From Bacteroides caecigallinarum (GTDB lineage Bacteria; Bacteroidota; Bacteroidia; Bacteroidales; Bacteroidaceae): 64,000 nt of DNA. Both the position numbers and the translations under genes were made by a program. Where the stretch lies: positions 1 through 64,000 of the forward strand of contig NZ_JACJLE010000011.1 in assembly GCF_016901995.1 (NCBI RefSeq). The letters are read 5' to 3'. The notes beneath the pieces are model-generated. The model had not been told where the DNA came from, did no database searches, and saw only the letters and a list, made by a program, of their open reading frames with translations. This document shows, in pieces, positions 35,784 to 44,496 of this stretch. Within the stretch, counting starts at the first letter, position 1; each line of letters opens with the position of its first letter.

Positions 35784-37283
35784 ATGAAACGAAGCATTAT
35801 ATTAATTTACTCTCTAATCTCTCTTAACATTAATTTGGTGTCTGCAACCGGAGAAACAGACTCTCCGGTGCAGCGGCGCACCATATCACTGGACGAGGCT
35901 ATCACACTGGCACGCGTACAGAGTGTGGATGCAGCCGTAGCTTTGAACGAGCTGAAGACAGCCTACTGGGAGTATCGTACGTTCCGTGCAGACCTGCTGC
36001 CTGAAATAAACTTTTCTGCAAATCTGCCTTCATACAATAAGAATTACAATTCTTATCAGCAGGATGACGGCTCATACACATTTGTCAGAAACAACTATAT
36101 GCAGATGAACGGACAGCTTTCCATCGACCAGAACATCTGGTTTACGGGAGGTAAACTGTCATTGAACACTTCACTCGATTTCCTGCGTCAGATGGACGGA
36201 ACTGCTGAAAATCGTTTTATGTCCGTCCCTCTCGCACTGACTTTGAGCCAGCCTATTTTCGGAGTAAATAACATCAAATGGAACCGCCGTATAGAACCGG
36301 TACGCTATGCCGAAGCCAAAGCAGCTTTTCTAAGCGCAACCGAGGAAGTGACAATGACAACCATAAATCATTTCTTCAATCTGCTGCTGGCAAAGGAAAA
36401 TGTAATGATAGCACGTCAGAACCTTGCCAATGCCGAAAAGCTTCACGAAGTGGCAAAAGCTAAACGCCGTATGGGACAGATCAGCGAGAATGATCTGCTG
36501 CAACTGGAGCTGAATGTGCTGGATGCCCGTTCTACTCTGACTTCAAATGAAAGCTCGTTGAAGAGCTGTATGTTTACTCTACGTTCTTTCCTCGCCTTAA
36601 GTGAAGACGAAGAACTCGAACCAATAGTTCCCGATTCTGTACCGGACGTACGGTTAGATTATGATGATGTACTCCAGAAAGCTCTTGCCAATAACTCTTT
36701 CGCCCACAATATACGTCGCCGACAACTTGAGGCTGATTATGAGGTGGCAAAGGCAAAAGGAAATATGCGGGAAATTACTCTCTTCGCCCAGGTAGGTTTC
36801 ACTGGTACAAACAACAATTTCGACAGTGCCTACCGCCGGTTGAAAGACAATCAGGTTGTGGAAGTAGGATTCAAGATTCCAATACTGGACTGGGGAAAGC
36901 GTCGCGGACAGGTAAAAGTGGCACAGAGTAACCGCGAAGTGACAGAAAGCAAACTGCGTCAGGAGTCCATGAATTTCAATCAGAATATCTTTATACTGGT
37001 TGAGCAGTTCAACAACCAGCAGACACAGCTTCATCTGGCAGATGAGGCTGATCAGATAGCAAGAAAACGCTATCACACCAATGTAGAGACTTTCATGATA
37101 GGAAAGATTTCCACACTCGACCTGAACGACTCGCAAAGCCAGAAGGATGAGGCACGCCGCAAGCATATCAACGAACTGTTTTATTACTGGTATTATTATT
37201 ATCAGTTGCGCAGTCTGACACTTTGGGATTTCGCGACGAACACCGGAATTGATGCAGACTTTGAAAAGATTGTCAGAAGATAA
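35784..37283 (+). CDS. TolC-family outer-membrane channel
   Basis: A 499-residue outer-membrane efflux protein. The signal peptide ends near VSA (about residue 21), with no lipobox. Two TolC-type repeats follow (about 35-230 and 275-470), each opening with a helical stretch (ISLDEAITLARVQSVDAAVAL; LDYDDVLQKALANNSFAHNI). It would form the exit duct for the adaptor and permeases of the same operon. Its start is 27 bp after the last permease gene. Confidence 0.93.
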   Translation: MKRSIILIYSLISLNINLVSATGETDSPVQRRTISLDEAITLARVQSVDAAVALNELKTAYWEYRTFRADLLPEINFSANLPSYNKNYNSYQQDDGSYTFVRNNYMQMNGQLSIDQNIWFTGGKLSLNTSLDFLRQMDGTAENRFMSVPLALTLSQPIFGVNNIKWNRRIEPVRYAEAKAAFLSATEEVTMTTINHFFNLLLAKENVMIARQNLANAEKLHEVAKAKRRMGQISENDLLQLELNVLDARSTLTSNESSLKSCMFTLRSFLALSEDEELEPIVPDSVPDVRLDYDDVLQKALANNSFAHNIRRRQLEADYEVAKAKGNMREITLFAQVGFTGTNNNFDSAYRRLKDNQVVEVGFKIPILDWGKRRGQVKVAQSNREVTESKLRQESMNFNQNIFILVEQFNNQQTQLHLADEADQIARKRYHTNVETFMIGKISTLDLNDSQSQKDEARRKHINELFYYWYYYYQLRSLTLWDFATNTGIDADFEKIVRR

Positions 37284-37323
37284 AACCACAGATTAAAGGA
37301 ATTATATTTACTTTTGCAGAGTT

Positions 37324-38679
37324 ATGATACTGATAATTGATGATGATAGTGCAATACGTTCCTCGCTCAGTTTCATGCTGAAGCGGGCAAAGTACGATGT
37401 TCTGGCTGTTTCCTGTCCTAAAGAGGCTATAGAAACAGTCCGTTCCGTTACACCACAACTTATTTTGATGGATATGAATTTCAGTCTTTCCACCAATGGC
37501 GAAGAAGGACTGATACTGCTCAGGCAGGTCAAACTGTTCTGCCCTGATGTTCCTGTAATATTGATGACAGCGTGGGGAAGTATCCCGTTGGCAGTACAGG
37601 GTATGCAGGCAGGAGCTTTCGACTTTATCACAAAGCCATGGAATAACGCTACCCTTATGCAACGCATAGAAACAGCTCTGGAACTTACATCAAAAGACAA
37701 GTCTGCAGATACGGTTTTAACTGACGATGACGGATTCGACCGCAGCCATATCATAGGCAAGAGCAAGGCATTGCTTGATGTTCTTACTACAGTAAAAAGA
37801 GTGGCACGTACAGGTGCTTCGGTACTGGTAACAGGCGAAAGCGGAACAGGCAAGGAACTTATTGCTGAGGCCGTACATATGAACAGTCCGCGCAGGAACA
37901 AGCCGTTTGTAAAAGTCAATCTTGGAGGTATCTCACAGACTCTTTTCGAAAGTGAGATGTTCGGACATAAGAAAGGGGCATTCACCGATGCCGTGACGGA
38001 CCGTAAAGGACGTTTTGAACTGGCGGACAAAGGAACAATCTTCCTCGATGAAATAGGTGAGCTGGATCTGTCATGTCAAGTCAAGTTGCTACGTGTCCTG
38101 CAGGAGCAGACATTCGAACCTCTTGGCGAAAGCCGTCCGCGAAAGGTAGATGTGAGAGTGGTGTGCGCCACAAATGCTAATCTGGAGCAGATGGTACGTG
38201 AACACACATTCCGCGAAGATCTTTTCTATCGTATAAATCTGATAACGGTACATCTTCCGGCATTGCGCGAACGAAGGGAAGACATACCATTACTTGCACG
38301 TCATTTTGCCGACAGTCGTTGCAAAGCCGATGGACTTTCTCCAGTTGAATTGACTGACGATGCTCTGGATTACCTGAGCCGCCTGCCCTACCCCGGAAAC
38401 ATACGTGAGCTGAAAAATCTGGTAGAACGTACATTACTGGTATGCGGCAAACAGCAGCTTACAGCAGATGACTTCAAGGCACAGTATCATCCGACTTCTA
38501 CTACATCCGTAACTGAAAACCTGCAAGGTCTGACCTTGGAGGAACTGGAGAAACGTACCATCATGCAGGCACTTGAAGCACACGGCAATAATCTTTCTCA
38601 AGTTGCCCTCTCATTAGGTATCAGCCGCGCGGCTCTATACCGCCGTCTGGAAAAATACGGCATTTCGTTCAACGACTAA
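37324..38679 (+). CDS. NtrC-family sigma-54 response regulator
   Basis: A 451-residue regulator: receiver (1-120; acidic pocket DDD 6-8, phospho-acceptor Asp 50, Thr 82, Lys 104), AAA+ domain (about 140-380; Walker A GESGTGKE 171-178, Walker B GTIFLDE 237-243) and a Fis-type HTH (NNLSQVALSLGISRAALYRRL near the end). The sigma-54 contact loop reads GAFTDA (218-223) instead of the usual GAFTGA. It is encoded in the operon headed by a sigma-54 promoter, so it most likely activates that promoter in response to the kinase encoded next. Confidence 0.95.
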   Translation: MILIIDDDSAIRSSLSFMLKRAKYDVLAVSCPKEAIETVRSVTPQLILMDMNFSLSTNGEEGLILLRQVKLFCPDVPVILMTAWGSIPLAVQGMQAGAFDFITKPWNNATLMQRIETALELTSKDKSADTVLTDDDGFDRSHIIGKSKALLDVLTTVKRVARTGASVLVTGESGTGKELIAEAVHMNSPRRNKPFVKVNLGGISQTLFESEMFGHKKGAFTDAVTDRKGRFELADKGTIFLDEIGELDLSCQVKLLRVLQEQTFEPLGESRPRKVDVRVVCATNANLEQMVREHTFREDLFYRINLITVHLPALRERREDIPLLARHFADSRCKADGLSPVELTDDALDYLSRLPYPGNIRELKNLVERTLLVCGKQQLTADDFKAQYHPTSTTSVTENLQGLTLEELEKRTIMQALEAHGNNLSQVALSLGISRAALYRRLEKYGISFND

Positions 38680-38690
38680 ACCCAATAAGG

Positions 38691-39998
38691 ATGAAACTGA
38701 AAAACCTGTTCTTTCTGCTGGCTATATTACTGATGTTCGCATGGGGTATCCTGTTCTTCTTCACTTTAAAAGAAAAGGGAACACTCCACTATGTAGGCGA
38801 GGCAGTCATAACGCTCAGCCTTATTGTTCTGGTTTATTTCTACCGCAAAGTGGTAAAACCTCTGGACAGTATAGCCAACGGAATGGATTTGCTTCGCGAG
38901 CAGGATTTCAGCAGCCGTCTCGCTCCTGTAAGACAGGCTGAAGCAGACCGTATAGTAGATATGTTCAACAGAATGATGGACCAGTTGAAAAACGAACGTT
39001 TAAGACTCCGCGAACAGAATTACTTCCTTGATTTGCTCATCAATGTTTCCCCAATGGGAGTTATCATACTCGATTTCGACGGAAAGATTTCCATGCTTAA
39101 TGCTGCCGCACTACGATTTCTGGGATACACAACGACAAACGAACTGATAGGAAAAGAGTTCAAGAATCTGGAATGTCCGCTGGCTGAAGAGATAGACCGG
39201 TTGCCCAAAGATACGACCGACACTATCCGCCTGAGCGACTCGATGATTTACCGCTGCTCACGGCTTTCGTTTGTTGACAGAGGGTTTGCACACCCCTTTG
39301 TTCTGATAGAAAGTCTGACTGCCGAAGTGGTTAAAGCCGAAAAGAAGGCATACGAGAAGGTTATCCGCATGATAGCCCACGAGGTAAACAATACCACGGC
39401 CGGAATCACATCTACTCTGGAAACAGCAAGCGAGGCACTGAAAGAGATGGAAGATACGGAAGACGTACAGGAAGTTATGAAAGTATGTGTGGAACGCTGT
39501 TATGGCATGAGCAGCTTCATAACCAATTTTGCAAATGTAGTAAAGATACCGGAGCCAAATCTTGAACAGGTAAGGCTGAACGACAGAGTTTCCGCCTGCC
39601 GGATGTTTATGGAAACTATCTGTCGCGACCGTAAAATAACTCTCCACAACGAGCTTTGTCCGGAAAATCCTGTTGTAAAAATAGATACTGTACTGTTTGA
39701 ACAGGTACTGGTCAATATAATAAAGAATGCCGCTGAAAGTATCGGCGAGTGTGGCGACATATACATCCGTACTACGGATTCACCAGTAACGCTAGAAATA
39801 GCAGATACAGGTAAGGGTATCAGCCGGGAAGTTGAAGCCAAACTTTTCAGCCCTTTCTTCTCCACAAAACCGAACGGCCAGGGTATCGGTCTGATATTCA
39901 TCCGTGAAGTACTGACCAAGCACGGATGTACTTTCTCGCTGCGTACATATTCCGACGGACTGACCCGTTTCCGCATCTCTTTCCCCAATATACAATAA
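38691..39998 (+). CDS. Membrane sensor histidine kinase (NtrB type)
   Basis: A 435-residue kinase with two TM helices close together (about 5-26 and 34-51), a HAMP-like stretch (54-105), a PAS domain (about 110-205), a phospho-acceptor His 230 in MIAHEVNN and a catalytic domain (N box NIIKNAAESIG, G1 DTGKGIS, FFSTKPNGQGIGL). The periplasmic part is very short, so the signal probably arises in the membrane or cytoplasm. The HEVNN form is typical of NtrB-like kinases. It is 11 bp after its regulator and ends the export operon. Confidence 0.93.
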   Translation: MKLKNLFFLLAILLMFAWGILFFFTLKEKGTLHYVGEAVITLSLIVLVYFYRKVVKPLDSIANGMDLLREQDFSSRLAPVRQAEADRIVDMFNRMMDQLKNERLRLREQNYFLDLLINVSPMGVIILDFDGKISMLNAAALRFLGYTTTNELIGKEFKNLECPLAEEIDRLPKDTTDTIRLSDSMIYRCSRLSFVDRGFAHPFVLIESLTAEVVKAEKKAYEKVIRMIAHEVNNTTAGITSTLETASEALKEMEDTEDVQEVMKVCVERCYGMSSFITNFANVVKIPEPNLEQVRLNDRVSACRMFMETICRDRKITLHNELCPENPVVKIDTVLFEQVLVNIIKNAAESIGECGDIYIRTTDSPVTLEIADTGKGISREVEAKLFSPFFSTKPNGQGIGLIFIREVLTKHGCTFSLRTYSDGLTRFRISFPNIQ

Positions 39999-40002
39999 AA
40001 AA

Positions 40003-40032
40003 GTAGTATAGCACACATTGGTACTATACTAC
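40003..40032 (-). terminator. Terminator of the aldo/keto reductase gene
   Basis: A perfect 9-bp inverted repeat (GTAGTATAG 40003-40011 with CTATACTAC 40024-40032) is followed on the minus strand by TTTTTTATT. It sits 23 bp beyond the stop of the minus-strand gene at 40055 and may also end the export operon on the other strand. Confidence 0.75.
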
Positions 40033-40054
40033 CTCCATATATAGTCTGTTAAAA

Positions 40055-41059
40055 TCAACCTTTTATAATTTCATCAATACGCTTGAGTTCAGTCTCATCG
40101 AACGATGTGTTGTTCAAAGCCTTGATATTATCGGATAACTGCTCCACAGAGCTTGCGCCTACTATTACGGATGTCACCTTATTATCCTTCAGCAACCATG
40201 CCAATGACATTTCGGCAAGAGTCTGTCCACGTTCCAAAGCTATACGGTTCAACTCAGCTATCTTCGCCAACATCTCAGGGGTGAGCGCTTCTTTCTTCAA
40301 GTATCCACCACGTGCGACTCTTGAATCTTCGGGTATTCCATTCAGATATCTGTCTGTCAGCAAGCCTTGGGCAAGTGGAGAGAAAGCTATAAAGCCAACA
40401 CCTGTATTATAAGCTTCATCCAGAACACCTTCTTCCTCAGGCTCACGGTTAATAATATTATATCTGCCCTGATACAACAGACACGGTACTTTTTCGGATT
40501 TCAGATATTCGTATGCGAACCTGGCCTTGTCGGCAGGATATTTCGATATACCGACATATAATGCCTTGCCCATTCTTACTATATCCACGAGCGCCTGCAA
40601 TGTTTCTTCCAACGGAGTTTCAGGGTCATACCTGTGGGAATAGAAAATATCGACATATTCGAGGTTCATTCTTTTAAGACTCTGGTTAAGGCTGGCAAAA
40701 AGATATTTCCTTGAGCCCCACTCTCCGTATGGTCCGGGCCACATATCATGTCCGGCTTTGGTAGAAATAAAGAGTTCGTCACGATACGGAGCGAATGATG
40801 TCTTCATTATATGCCCGAAGGTCTCTTCCGCTGAACCGTACGAAGGTCCGTAATTATTGGCCAAATCTATATGGGTTATACCATTATCGAAGGCAAAATG
40901 CAACTTTTTCCTACTGTTTGACAATGTATCAACATCGCCGAAGTTATGCCACAATCCCAATGAAATTTCAGGGAGAAGAATTCCACTTTTACCGCATCTG
41001 CGATACTTCATCTTCCCGTCATATCTGTCGGGAGATGCAGAATATACCGGTTCTATCAT
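40055..41059 (-). CDS. Aldo/keto reductase, YghZ/MgrA-like
   Basis: A 334-residue aldo/keto reductase. The opening YRRCGKSGILLPEISLGLW and HIDLANNYGPSYGSAEETFG (catalytic Asp and Tyr), FISTKAGHDMWPGPYG (catalytic Lys) and the NADPH-binding end (VIVGASSVEQLSDNIKAL) are all present. The GPYGEWGSRKYL segment is typical of the YghZ/L-glyceraldehyde-3-phosphate reductase group, which clears toxic aldehydes. It is a single gene; the minus-strand -7 box TATCTTTGT is at 41104-41096. Confidence 0.93.
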   Translation of the reverse strand: MIEPVYSASPDRYDGKMKYRRCGKSGILLPEISLGLWHNFGDVDTLSNSRKKLHFAFDNGITHIDLANNYGPSYGSAEETFGHIMKTSFAPYRDELFISTKAGHDMWPGPYGEWGSRKYLFASLNQSLKRMNLEYVDIFYSHRYDPETPLEETLQALVDIVRMGKALYVGISKYPADKARFAYEYLKSEKVPCLLYQGRYNIINREPEEEGVLDEAYNTGVGFIAFSPLAQGLLTDRYLNGIPEDSRVARGGYLKKEALTPEMLAKIAELNRIALERGQTLAEMSLAWLLKDNKVTSVIVGASSVEQLSDNIKALNNTSFDETELKRIDEIIKG

Positions 41060-41095
41060 AATTATACCAGATTTTAGTATTTAAGTTAATCTGTT

Positions 41096-41161
41096 ACAAA
41101 GATAAAAATATTATATGAAACTGCTTTCCATCAAAAAAACAAATAAATACATTATCTTTGC
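41096..41161. promoter_or_regulatory. Divergent promoters of the aldo/keto reductase and aroA
   Basis: Minus strand: TATCTTTGT at 41104-41096. Plus strand: TATCTTTGC at 41153-41161. Both fit TAnnTTTG. The plus box lies 30 nt before the ATG at 41191 and rules out a TTG at 41158 as the aroA start. Confidence 0.7.
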
Positions 41162-41190
41162 AATCTAAACGAACACTGAAAGATTGCAAT

Positions 41191-42420
41191 ATGGGTAGAA
41201 TAAAAGTTTCAGCACCTGAAAATATAAATACAAACATACTTTTACCGTCGTCAAAGAGTATATGCAACAGGGCTCTTATTATAAAAGCACTGTCAAAACA
41301 TGACGGGAAAATAGAGAACTTGTCCGAATGCGACGACACTTTCGTGATGGTGCGCGCACTTAGTGAAATGACCGACACTATAGACATCATGGCGGCAGGT
41401 ACAGCCATGAGATTTCTCACTGCATATCTTTCGGTTACAGAAGGCGAACATATCATTACGGGGACTGAAAGGATGAGACAACGCCCTATAAAAATTCTGG
41501 TGGATGCCTTGCGAAGCTTAGGAGCAGACATTGAATATACCGAAAAAGAAGGTTTCCCTCCACTGAAAATCAGAGGAAAAGAACTTAATGGGAATTCTAT
41601 CTCACTGCCGGGAGACATCAGTTCACAATACATATCCGCTCTTATGATGATAGGTCCTACTCTTAAAAACGGACTTACTCTAAACCTGACAGGCAATATT
41701 GTTTCAAAACCATATATCAATCTTACAATCCAGATAATGAAAGAGTTCGGAGCTGATGCCGTATGGGCAGACGAACACACTATATGCATAAGCAACGATA
41801 CTTACAAACCTACTCCATACTATGTGGAAAGTGACTGGAGCGCTGCTTCTTACTGGTATGAGATGACAGCCCTGTCGGACAACGCTCGTGTGGAACTTCC
41901 AGGACTTTTCGAAAAGAGTTTTCAGGGCGACTCAAAAGTGGCAGAACTGTTTGAGCAACTGGGTGTAACAACCGAATATGGAGACAAGAATGTAGTTCTG
42001 ACCAAAAGCGGAAAAGTAACAGACAAAATGGAATACGATTTCGTAAACCAGCCAGACCTGGCACAGACGTTCGTAGTGACCTGTTGCATGATGGGAATAC
42101 CGTTCCGTTTCAGTGGTCTGCAAAGTCTAAAGATAAAGGAGACAGACCGTATGGCTGCACTTATAAACGAGATGAAGAAACTGGGATACGTAATATCGGA
42201 AAGCGACAGTTCGGTATTGTCGTGGGACGGAGAAAGATGCGAAAGTGACGCAAACCCAGCCATAGACACATACGAAGACCACAGAATGGCAATGGCATTT
42301 GCACCAGCAGCACTGAAGCTGAAGAACATCAGAATAAACAATCCGCAAGTGGTATCAAAATCATATCCCGGTTTCTGGAATGATTTGACCAAGGCAGGTT
42401 TCAACATAATGGAGGAATAA
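41191..42420 (+). CDS. aroA: 3-phosphoshikimate 1-carboxyvinyltransferase (EPSP synthase)
   Basis: A 409-residue enzyme of the shikimate pathway that joins shikimate 3-phosphate and phosphoenolpyruvate to give EPSP. Visible motifs are LPSSKSICNRAL near the start (substrate-binding Lys), AGTAMRFLTAYL, GDISSQYISALMM, LKIKETDRMAALINEM and YEDHRMAMAFAPAAL. The protein is about 20 residues shorter than the E. coli enzyme, which is usual in Bacteroidetes. It heads an operon with four small genes and a terminator at 44395-44436. The shikimate kinase gene is elsewhere in the window (63068). Confidence 0.96.
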   Translation: MGRIKVSAPENINTNILLPSSKSICNRALIIKALSKHDGKIENLSECDDTFVMVRALSEMTDTIDIMAAGTAMRFLTAYLSVTEGEHIITGTERMRQRPIKILVDALRSLGADIEYTEKEGFPPLKIRGKELNGNSISLPGDISSQYISALMMIGPTLKNGLTLNLTGNIVSKPYINLTIQIMKEFGADAVWADEHTICISNDTYKPTPYYVESDWSAASYWYEMTALSDNARVELPGLFEKSFQGDSKVAELFEQLGVTTEYGDKNVVLTKSGKVTDKMEYDFVNQPDLAQTFVVTCCMMGIPFRFSGLQSLKIKETDRMAALINEMKKLGYVISESDSSVLSWDGERCESDANPAIDTYEDHRMAMAFAPAALKLKNIRINNPQVVSKSYPGFWNDLTKAGFNIMEE

Positions 42421-42424
42421 AGAC

Positions 42425-42844
42425 ATGTGGATACTCGTTTTAGCACTCATCGGTGTTGCGCTGTTCGGACTTATTGCCGGATACTTCTATAACCGCAACA
42501 TCCAGAAGAAAATTGAAAAAGGAGAAATAACCGAAGAGCCGCAAGTGGTTGAGGTGGACAGCGAATGCTGCGGTCAGCACGAGACATGCGAGAAGGATAG
42601 TCTTCTGGCAGCCGTAAGCAAGAAAATAGAATACTACGACGATGAAGAGCTGGACCGTTTCAAGGGACGTACATCAGATAGCTACACCGAGGAAGAGATA
42701 GAAGAATTCAGAGACATTCTTTACTCCACTCAGGAAGTAGAGGTGGCAGGATGGTGCCGAAGCCTGCAATTGCGCGGCATTGAACTGCCGGACGAACTTA
42801 AGGACGAACTGTTCCTGATTGTGGGAGAAAGAAGAATACATTGA
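42425..42844 (+). CDS. Small single-TM protein of unknown function
   Basis: A 139-residue protein with an N-terminal TM helix (about 2-24), then a soluble, strongly acidic part. It contains a Cys/His cluster (ECCGQHETC near 48-56) and a helical region (YTEEEIEEFRDILYSTQEVEVAGWCRSLQLRGIELPDEL). It lies 4 bp after aroA and 26 bp before the metal-permease gene. I do not recognise a family with a known function. The Cys/His cluster could bind metal, which would suit the neighbouring permease, but this is a guess. Confidence 0.75.
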   Translation: MWILVLALIGVALFGLIAGYFYNRNIQKKIEKGEITEEPQVVEVDSECCGQHETCEKDSLLAAVSKKIEYYDDEELDRFKGRTSDSYTEEEIEEFRDILYSTQEVEVAGWCRSLQLRGIELPDELKDELFLIVGERRIH

Positions 42845-42870
42845 TTTAGTTAAGAACAAAAAAACTAATT

Positions 42871-43680
42871 ATGACCGATTTCATAGAACTGTTCCAATAT
42901 ACATTTTTCCAGAATGCACTGCTGGGAAGTCTTTTTGCAAGTATTGCCTGTGGAATAATAGGTACATACATCGTGACAAGACGCCTGGTCTTCATCAGCG
43001 GAGGCATAACCCATGCTTCATTCGGAGGAATAGGAATAGGGCTATATACAGGTATTTCGCCGCTTCTTACAGCTGCCATATTCTCTGTGTTGTCGGCATT
43101 TGGAGTGGAATGGCTAAGCAAGAGAAGCGACATGCGGGAAGACTCCGCCATTGCCGTGTTCTGGACTTTCGGTATGGCAGTGGGAATTATCTTCAGTTTT
43201 CTCGCTCCGGGATTTACGCCTGAGCTTTCTTCATTCCTCTTTGGAAATATTCTGACCATTACTCCCGGTGATATCATACTGCTTGGCATAATAAGTCTCG
43301 CACTCGCCGTATTCTTTGCAATATTCCTGAGACCTATAGTATCAATAGCATTCGACAGGGAGTTTGCACGCTCACAGCGTCTGCCGGTGACACTGTTCGA
43401 ATATACGCTGATGATGTTCATTGCACTGACCATAGTGGCTTGTCTAAGAATGATAGGTATAGTTCTTGTCATCTCATTGCTTACACTGCCACAAATGACA
43501 GCAAATCTATTTACATACAGTTTCAAGAAGATTATCTGGCTGTCAATACTGATAGGCTACATAAGCTGTCTGGGTGGTCTGATACTGTCATATCAGCTTC
43601 AAGTACCCTCAGGAGCATCAATCATATTTACTTCTATAGTGATTTATGCCATAGCGAAGATTATAAGAAGGAAAAGTTAA
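42871..43680 (+). CDS. ZnuB-like metal ABC transporter permease
   Basis: A 269-residue membrane protein with about eight hydrophobic helices and the family pattern SIACGIIGTYIVTRRLVFISGGITHASFGGIGIG near residues 20-55. It belongs to the ZnuB/MntB group that moves zinc or manganese inward. Neither an ATPase nor a binding protein gene is beside it, so the partners must be encoded elsewhere. It sits in the aroA operon between two small genes. Confidence 0.9.
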   Translation: MTDFIELFQYTFFQNALLGSLFASIACGIIGTYIVTRRLVFISGGITHASFGGIGIGLYTGISPLLTAAIFSVLSAFGVEWLSKRSDMREDSAIAVFWTFGMAVGIIFSFLAPGFTPELSSFLFGNILTITPGDIILLGIISLALAVFFAIFLRPIVSIAFDREFARSQRLPVTLFEYTLMMFIALTIVACLRMIGIVLVISLLTLPQMTANLFTYSFKKIIWLSILIGYISCLGGLILSYQLQVPSGASIIFTSIVIYAIAKIIRRKS

Positions 43681-43720
43681 TGAAGTTAAGTATTAAAGGA
43701 TTCAACAAACTCATATAATT

Positions 43721-44143
43721 ATGGAAATAAAGATTAATTCACTGGAACAGATCCATGAAGCAGCGAAACAATTCATCGCTGAAATGGGCGACAATACAGT
43801 CTTTGCTTTCTACGGCAAGATGGGTGCAGGAAAAACCACATTCATCAAGGCTGTGTGTGAAGAACTTGGAGTGACAGATGTTATAAACTCACCTACTTTT
43901 GCTATCGTAAACGAATACCGTTCTGAAACTGCAGGCGAACTGATTTATCACTTCGATTTCTACAGAATCAAGAAGCTGGAAGAAGTTTACGACATGGGAT
44001 ATGAAGATTATTTCTATAGTGGCGCACTCTGCTTCATAGAATGGCCTGAACTGATAGAGGACGTGCTTCCGGGTAACACCGTAAACGTATATATAGAAGA
44101 GACAGAAGACGGAACACGTACCGTACGTTTCGAAACTGAATAA
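43721..44143 (+). CDS. tsaE: tRNA threonylcarbamoyladenosine biosynthesis ATPase TsaE
   Basis: A 140-residue ATPase with Walker [14 protein letters not shown] (about 31-43), the [10 protein letters not shown] motif (about 57-66) and [23 protein letters not shown]. TsaE works with TsaB and TsaD to make the t6A modification at position 37 of ANN-decoding tRNAs. Length is normal. It is 2 bp upstream of the small membrane-protein gene. Confidence 0.94.
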   Translation: MEIKINSLEQIHEAAKQFIAEMGDNTVFAFYGKMGAGKTTFIKAVCEELGVTDVINSPTFAIVNEYRSETAGELIYHFDFYRIKKLEEVYDMGYEDYFYSGALCFIEWPELIEDVLPGNTVNVYIEETEDGTRTVRFETE

Positions 44144-44145
44144 CG

Positions 44146-44370
44146 ATGATTGCACACTACATAATACAATCGGTTTTTGTACTGGTAGGGATTTTGTCTC
44201 TCATGGCATCAGTCTTTAACTGGGAATGGTTCTTCACAGCACAGAACTCACAGTTCATAGTGAGAACTCTTGGGAGAAACAAATCCAGAATATTCTATGC
44301 AATACTTGGTTTGGCTATGATTGCGGCAGGGATATATTTCTTTCTGTCCGTACGCGAAGCCTACAAATAG
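44146..44370 (+). CDS. Imm17-like small two-TM membrane protein
   Basis: A 74-residue protein with two TM helices (about 5-25 and 48-66) joined by a loop with NWEWFFTAQNSQFIVRTLGRNKSRIFY. The loop and helix pattern resembles the Imm17 family, which was predicted from polymorphic toxin loci to be an immunity protein. No toxin gene is nearby; it follows tsaE by 2 bp in a housekeeping operon, so an immunity role is doubtful here. It is the last gene before a strong terminator. Confidence 0.72.
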   Translation: MIAHYIIQSVFVLVGILSLMASVFNWEWFFTAQNSQFIVRTLGRNKSRIFYAILGLAMIAAGIYFFLSVREAYK

Positions 44371-44394
44371 ACAATTATTATTTTACATAATCAA

Positions 44395-44436
44395 AAAACA
44401 GCCGGTCAGGAAAAATCCCAACCGGCTGTTTTTTCA
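44395..44436. terminator. Strong bidirectional terminator
   Basis: A 12-bp perfect stem AAAACAGCCGGT/ACCGGCTGTTTT (44395-44406 with 44421-44432) has a run of T after it and a run of A before it, so it can end both the aroA operon (plus) and the acyl-CoA synthetase operon (minus, stop at 44497). Confidence 0.88.
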
Positions 44437-44496
44437 TAAAATAATATTGTATTCCGAGAAAAGTTTCAGATTTATATTCAGGACTTTAATCTACAG

